In this document: positions 60,004 through 64,000 of the stretch, one piece after another
Position numbering within the stretch: the stretch's first letter is position 1
How the letters are laid out: each line of letters begins with the position of its first letter
Source of the DNA: Guyanagaster necrorhizus
Taxonomy: Eukaryota; Basidiomycota; Agaricomycetes; Agaricales; Physalacriaceae
Length of the DNA: 64,000 nt
Direction: 5' to 3'
Assembly: GCF_019112545.1 (NCBI RefSeq)
Contig: NW_025064939.1
Coordinates: 133,011-197,010 of the forward strand
The notes under the pieces: model-generated
Seen by the model: the letters and a program-made list of their open reading frames with translations, nothing else
What the model was told of the DNA's origin: nothing
The model's database searches: none
Position numbers and translations under genes: made by a program

Positions 60004-60980
60004 ACCATGTCTGGACTGTTACAGCTGTTTTCATAGAGCTTGGTTGTGGCGTATATTTTGCATGAGAGAAGAGAGCGATTTTGACTTCATCATAAGCTAT
60101 GATTTATGGACTTCAAGACCCCGTTATGGTGGTTATGGGCTGATTTATGACTTTCGACCCTCTCGGATCCCCTCTTGTTCGCTCGAAGTCACCCAAAACC
60201 AGGTTTATGACGAAATTCGAGGCCTATTTCATCATCCATAAAACTTCCCTGACCGTCGAGCTGTATGCAATAAGCTGTAATCTGTATCTATGTGCGGCAT
60301 ATATCAATCGCCATGTATCTTCCATCATATCAAAATAATTGGGATCGTTTTGTATCTGATCTCTGATCCCTTATCTTCAAGAGCGCAAGGAATCTCATTC
60401 AAATATGTCCGGATTTCGAGATGAGAATTCGACGCATCCCCCAACTCGAGTGAAACGTTCAAGCATGAGAATAGCAGGCCCTTGAAACTCTCACTTAATG
60501 AAGCATGAGGTTAAAAGAAAATCGTTGGTCGTCAAAAATTAGATCAAAAAAGAGCCCTGCACGGAAGCCACATATCAGGGTATACACCATATACTCAGAA
60601 CAAAGTGTGCATTAGACGTACAGAAAGTGATCGTATAAACGGAAATATGTGTCCAGTCTAAGACGTACGATTAAAGAATTAAGGGCACTTGATACACCGG
60701 ATGAAGGTTATACCTCAGCATCATGATCATGAAACTGACTCGTGTTTGGAAAACGTCGACTTGAGTCTACACCAATTTTTGGACGCTATTAAATGCGCCC
60801 ATAATAAGCTCATAGGTTCCTTTCGATAGTTCGTATTTCTGTGCAAGCACGAAGAAATGACTCCCGTGCCTTCTCTCGCATGTTGAACGTAACACCGCGG
60901 AATTAGTACATATCCGCGCATTGCGCATGGAATAGTCGTCTCTCCTATGGTTCAAAAGTCTCGAAGATGGCTCGTTCTCG
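60004..60980. other. No supported gene
   Basis: This is the probable 3' flank of the upstream gene. Short frames lack motifs. Confidence 0.4.
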
Positions 60981-60984
60981 TATT

Positions 60985-61050
60985 CCCCTGCTCGGATTCG
61001 AGCCCAGTGCGGCCGCATTGTATACTAGCAGATATATGACCAAGGGCTCC
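60985..61050 (-). pseudogene. tRNA-like module
   Basis: The minus strand has CTTGGTCATATATCTGCTAG and, about 20 bases on, ACTGGGCTCGAATCCGAG, an A-box and B-box pair. The acceptor stem does not form. Confidence 0.4.
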
Positions 61051-61214
61051 ATGCATTCATGGTACCCAGAAAAGAAAACACACCCTACAAAGGGGCGTTA
61101 TGCTTTAGCATCTGGGATTCCTCATCGTTAGACAATTGCTGAAGTAAATAAAGCCGTTCTTAAGATTCATTTGGCATTCCTCAGCATAAAAATTGAAGGG
61201 GTGCCATGTAAATC

Positions 61215-61280
61215 TCTTGATAGGAGTCGAACCCAAATTTTGCACTGTAGATAAACTAACAACCATGCCAAAGGAGAGAC
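61215..61280 (-). pseudogene. tRNA-like module
   Basis: The minus strand has TTTGGCATGGTTGTTAG followed by a good B box (TTTGGGTTCGACTCC). The T stem pairs poorly, so a functional tRNA is unlikely. Confidence 0.4.
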
Positions 61281-61360
61281 ACGTAAACTTGAGATTTAGC
61301 GACATATATTTCATGCTTGAGGCATACAAAAATGAATCATTCTGAACATATTCTTCAAGC

Positions 61361-61420
61361 TCTCGCTGGGGGTTGAACCCATCGTGATAGGTCCACTGAA
61401 AACCGCCATATGTCAACAAT
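61361..61420 (-). pseudogene. tRNA-like module
   Basis: The minus strand has ATATGGCGGTTTTCAGTGG followed by GATGGGTTCAACCCCCAG, a clear B box. No anticodon or acceptor stem is recognisable. Confidence 0.4.
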
Positions 61421-61479
61421 GTCGATTTACTGCTACTCTTTCATTAATCAAAACAACCATGAGGCCCTAAAAGAACATA

Positions 61480-61538
61480 CTCTCTTAGGAATCGAACCCA
61501 GCTTACGCCTGTACCAACCGCTAGACCATCGTAGAAGT
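61480..61538 (-). pseudogene. tRNA-like module resembling tRNA-Glu/Asp without anticodon arm
   Basis: The minus strand has GATGGTCTAGCGGTTGGTAC, very close to the D arm of Glu/Asp tRNAs. CTGGGTTCGATTCC follows after only about 10 bases, so the anticodon arm is essentially absent. Confidence 0.5.
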
Positions 61539-61539
61539 G

Positions 61540-62785
61540 ATATCTAGACGTACAATGTAGCGGTGATGCTGCAATTGGTGCTCGCAGGTCCTCGTCTACA
61601 TCCCGAAGGGCATACAAGAAGTAATTTCAGTTAAGAAGAGGGCGAGAAAAGTCCATCCTAAGCGAACCGAGCTCAAGGGGTACACATTACACCATAGTAA
61701 CGAGGTAGAACGAATATGATCGTCTAGAAAATACTTCCTTCTTCCACATCTGCTTCCAAGGAGGACGATCATGGGCTAAGCATCGTCTATGATTCGTTTC
61801 GTGGTTAATTGCTACCTTCTATAATACACTGGTAATAAAGACAGTGCACAGCAGCTGCCCTGGTTTCACTTTTGCTTATTTCAGTCTTGGGAGGATATAG
61901 TTGCCCCATGGCCATTCAATCCTTTGAACGATATATATTCTCACTAGTCCTCCTACTCCTTATTCCCTGCAAATAACATCATTCCTTGGTAGGCTAGACG
62001 CAAAAGGGATTACTGGTTAGTAGGAGAGCATTGTAGATGAGGAGTACAATGACACGGTATGCAATCCGCTAAAATTGGTGCTGTGGCTTATTGATCCTTC
62101 AGTACACGTTATCATACCATTCCTTCCACTCGGAGACATAGACAGGGTGTCACTCTCATCAAAGATACAGGTATCTCATGCTCATTCGCTTGCTTTGTCC
62201 TAGGGCTTGGTCGCTCCATTCATGTGCAGGAAATTCAATATTACCAGGTGCAGATACAGAGGTGCTCACATTGAGATTAAGGAAGGTGCGCTATAATGAA
62301 CGTTTCATGGCGGTCCTTCACTGGTCTGGGTTAATTTACCATCCTGAATTCCTTTCTGTAGCTGTGATGAAGGTGAAACCCACTCTTGTATCCTAGTGGT
62401 TAATTTGTGTGGATGGGTTCGACTACCATTCAGAACATTGGGCTTCAACATTAATCTATTTTTCTTGCATCCTCGATGATGGATAACTACATATTTGTTG
62501 CCTGAGAAGATCTCTCCTGATAGTGGGCTCATATTTCTAATTCATGTAAACTTATTTGTTAGGAGGATGGGGTAGGTCCATCTCATCATGGGGTGGAGGG
62601 CTTACCATACCATTCACATGCATTTCCTTTGAGTCTGGATGAGACTCTCATGGAGTTGTATGGCTTTCATTGTAAGAGTTAATTATATTCTACTCATATC
62701 CTAGCTGCCAGACAGATTTCCTTGCTCATTTAATTGGGAGTGCACCTTAAGCTTGACTGGAAATAACAGTGACACACCCTCTCCA
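61540..62785. other. Transition into CpG-poor repeat DNA, no gene
   Basis: CpG falls from about 61.8 kb. Short frames are without motifs. A + strand tRNA-like module lies at 62383-62432. Confidence 0.45.
62383..62432 (+). pseudogene. tRNA-like module on the plus strand
   Basis: TCTTGTATCCTAGTGGTTAA is followed 14 bases later by GATGGGTTCGACTACC. The A-box and B-box spacing is too short for an anticodon arm. Confidence 0.45.
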
Positions 62786-63870
62786 TGTTCAGGCATGTAG
62801 AATTGCAAAAATTGCGAATACATGGACTGCATTTCAGTCCAGTAAGCATGTAACTGAGAATAGGACAAGAGCACACAGAAACCTAGCCATCATAAGGCTA
62901 AACTTATTTTCTTATAGGTAGGCGGTACATGAATTGCTTGGAAGAACCTCAGAAGTAACCCTAAGTTAGGGTTTAAACCAATGGCGGTACACAGAACAGC
63001 AGTGGTGGGACCACAAAATACGATGAATGCCTCACTCTGTGGATGGACCATGCACTGGCTGGTACCGCGAACTCACAGTGGTCTGTCTTGTGCATGGTCT
63101 GTGCACTTTGGTAGGGGGCATGTCTGTTTCACGGTACATCAAGTCTATGGCCATTGGCACATGACATGGGCATAGGGAGTGCATTTGTTTCGTGGTACAT
63201 GACCAAATCTCAAAATATACACATTCTTGTCATTTAGATTCCATGTAGGTAGAGTGTACAGTCCGCGGTACATTACTGAATCTCGAAATATGCACATTTT
63301 TGTGTTTTAGAAATGGTGTAGGTAGCATGTACAGTCTGCGGTACATGACCAATTCTCAAAATATGCCCATTCTTGCCATTTAGAATCTATGTAGGGCTCG
63401 CATTCAGTCTGCGGTACATGACTGAATCTCGAAATATGCCCATTCTTGCCATTTAGAAACTGCATAGGGCTCGTATCCAGTCTGCAGTACATGACCAATT
63501 CTCGAAATATGTCTATTCTTGCCATTTAGATTCCACATAGGTAGCATGTACAGTCTGCGGTACATGACCAAATCTCGAAATATGTCCATTCTGGTGTTTT
63601 AGAATCTGCATATGGAGTGCGTGCAGTCTGCAGTACATGACCGATTTTCTTTGCAGGCTGCTTTTCATCTGTCAGAGTGAAAATAGCACTGTAACAATTT
63701 GTTCAATTTGCTATCATGTCTTTTGTCAATATACTTTGAAATGGTCAGAATATGTGACTAATTGTTTCATTGACATTGTATTCCAACATCTTTTTTGCTC
63801 CCCTTCTCCCTTTGTCAACTTCAATGCTGACTGGGCGACACAATGGGCTCCCCCAGTAGCATCCCTCTGT
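62786..63870 (+). repeat. LTR-like repeat related to 7627, with an internal minisatellite; right end uncertain
   Basis: It starts TGTTCAGGCATGTAGAATTG and aligns with the first roughly 100 bases of the 7627 repeat, including ATACATGGACTG, which can fold with CAGTCCA in a short hairpin. It then diverges and holds the 73-base tandem array. No coding frame is recognised. The 3' limit is not clear and 63870 is approximate. Confidence 0.5.
63133..63645. repeat. Minisatellite, exact 73-bp period, seven to eight units
   Basis: GGTACAT (AGTACAT in two units) begins at 63194, 63267, 63340, 63413, 63486, 63559 and 63632, each exactly 73 bases apart. A related start at 63133 is 61 bases before the first. 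Each unit reads roughly GTACATGACCAAATCTCGAA, then ATATGCCCATTCTTGCCATT, then TAGAATCTGCATAGG and CAGTCTGCG. Units differ by substitutions but hardly by length. The open minus frames at 63307-63589 are by-products of the repeat. Confidence 0.9.
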
Positions 63871-64000
63871 TCCCTTCCATAGTGATTGGTTCCCTTTCAT
63901 CTGTTATTTGCCTTCTGATGTCCGGCTCCGCTTCATCCTCCGAGGATTCCTCTTCTTCTCTGCGCTCTCGGAGAATGTGATCTTCTCTTTCCTGCATATC
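63871..64000. other. Window end, no gene
   Basis: This is pyrimidine-rich sequence after the LTR-like repeat. On the minus strand it reads acidic and serine-rich, which might be the edge of a retroelement frame, but it is too short to assign. Confidence 0.3.

Noticed and set aside
63133..63645. CRISPR-like array because of regular repeat spacing
   Set aside because: The whole 73-base unit is repeated, with no unique spacers and no cas genes, in a eukaryotic LTR-like repeat. It is a minisatellite.

Overview
This window looks like nuclear DNA of a filamentous basidiomycete, probably an agaricomycete. The evidence is a MADS-box gene with five short introns and a basidiomycete-style Rlm1/MEF2 N-terminus, an NmrA-like gene with a 51-base intron, intron-bearing tRNA-Thr genes, and layers of decayed Ty3/gypsy retrotransposons. 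No bacterial operon, CRISPR array, rRNA gene or organellar gene was seen. The species cannot be named from the sequence.

Layout. (1) 1 to about 20.5 kb is a nested graveyard of LTR retrotransposons, very poor in CpG. A chromodomain Ty3/gypsy element (1-5385) keeps its whole pol in one reading frame, broken only by stop codons, mostly TGA. It abuts a truncated relative (5386-6562). A second gypsy lineage (6563-13650) carries a 1.5 kb LTR-like insertion. More fragments follow, with two solo LTRs flanked by 5-bp target duplications (15712-16163 and 17480-17949), and an unrecognised 310-codon degenerate frame (18633-19575). (2) About 20.5-61.8 kb is CpG-normal and holds the host genes: NmrA-like (21266-22294), an Rlm1/MEF2-type MADS-box factor (48010-49808) and tRNA-Thr genes on both sides of it. 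A probable eight-exon gene of unknown function lies at 58980-60003. Between these are long stretches with no recognisable homology, where several chains of short exons can be drawn only weakly (24.1-26.4, 30.0-31.1 and 44.9-45.9 kb). A hAT-like MITE (22948-23297) and a scatter of tRNA-derived modules lie in the same tract. (3) About 61.8-64 kb returns to CpG-poor repeat DNA, with a second LTR-like sequence carrying a minisatellite locked to a 73-base period (63133-63645).

How it fits together. The host genes sit in a CpG-normal island between two repeat blocks whose base changes look like deamination of methylated CpG. Arginine CGA codons at conserved pol positions have become TGA, and the pol frame has no net frameshift. 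The NmrA-like protein (NAD(P)-binding regulator fold) and the MADS-box factor (usually a target of the cell-wall-integrity MAP kinase) show no direct link to each other. The tRNA-Thr genes beside the MADS gene include two good isoacceptors (AGT and CGT), one with a damaged acceptor stem, and a deletion relic.

Limits. Everything was read by eye. Homology calls rest on recognised motifs. The short-exon gene models outside the NmrA and MADS genes are proposals, because random sequence can also be spliced into short open frames.
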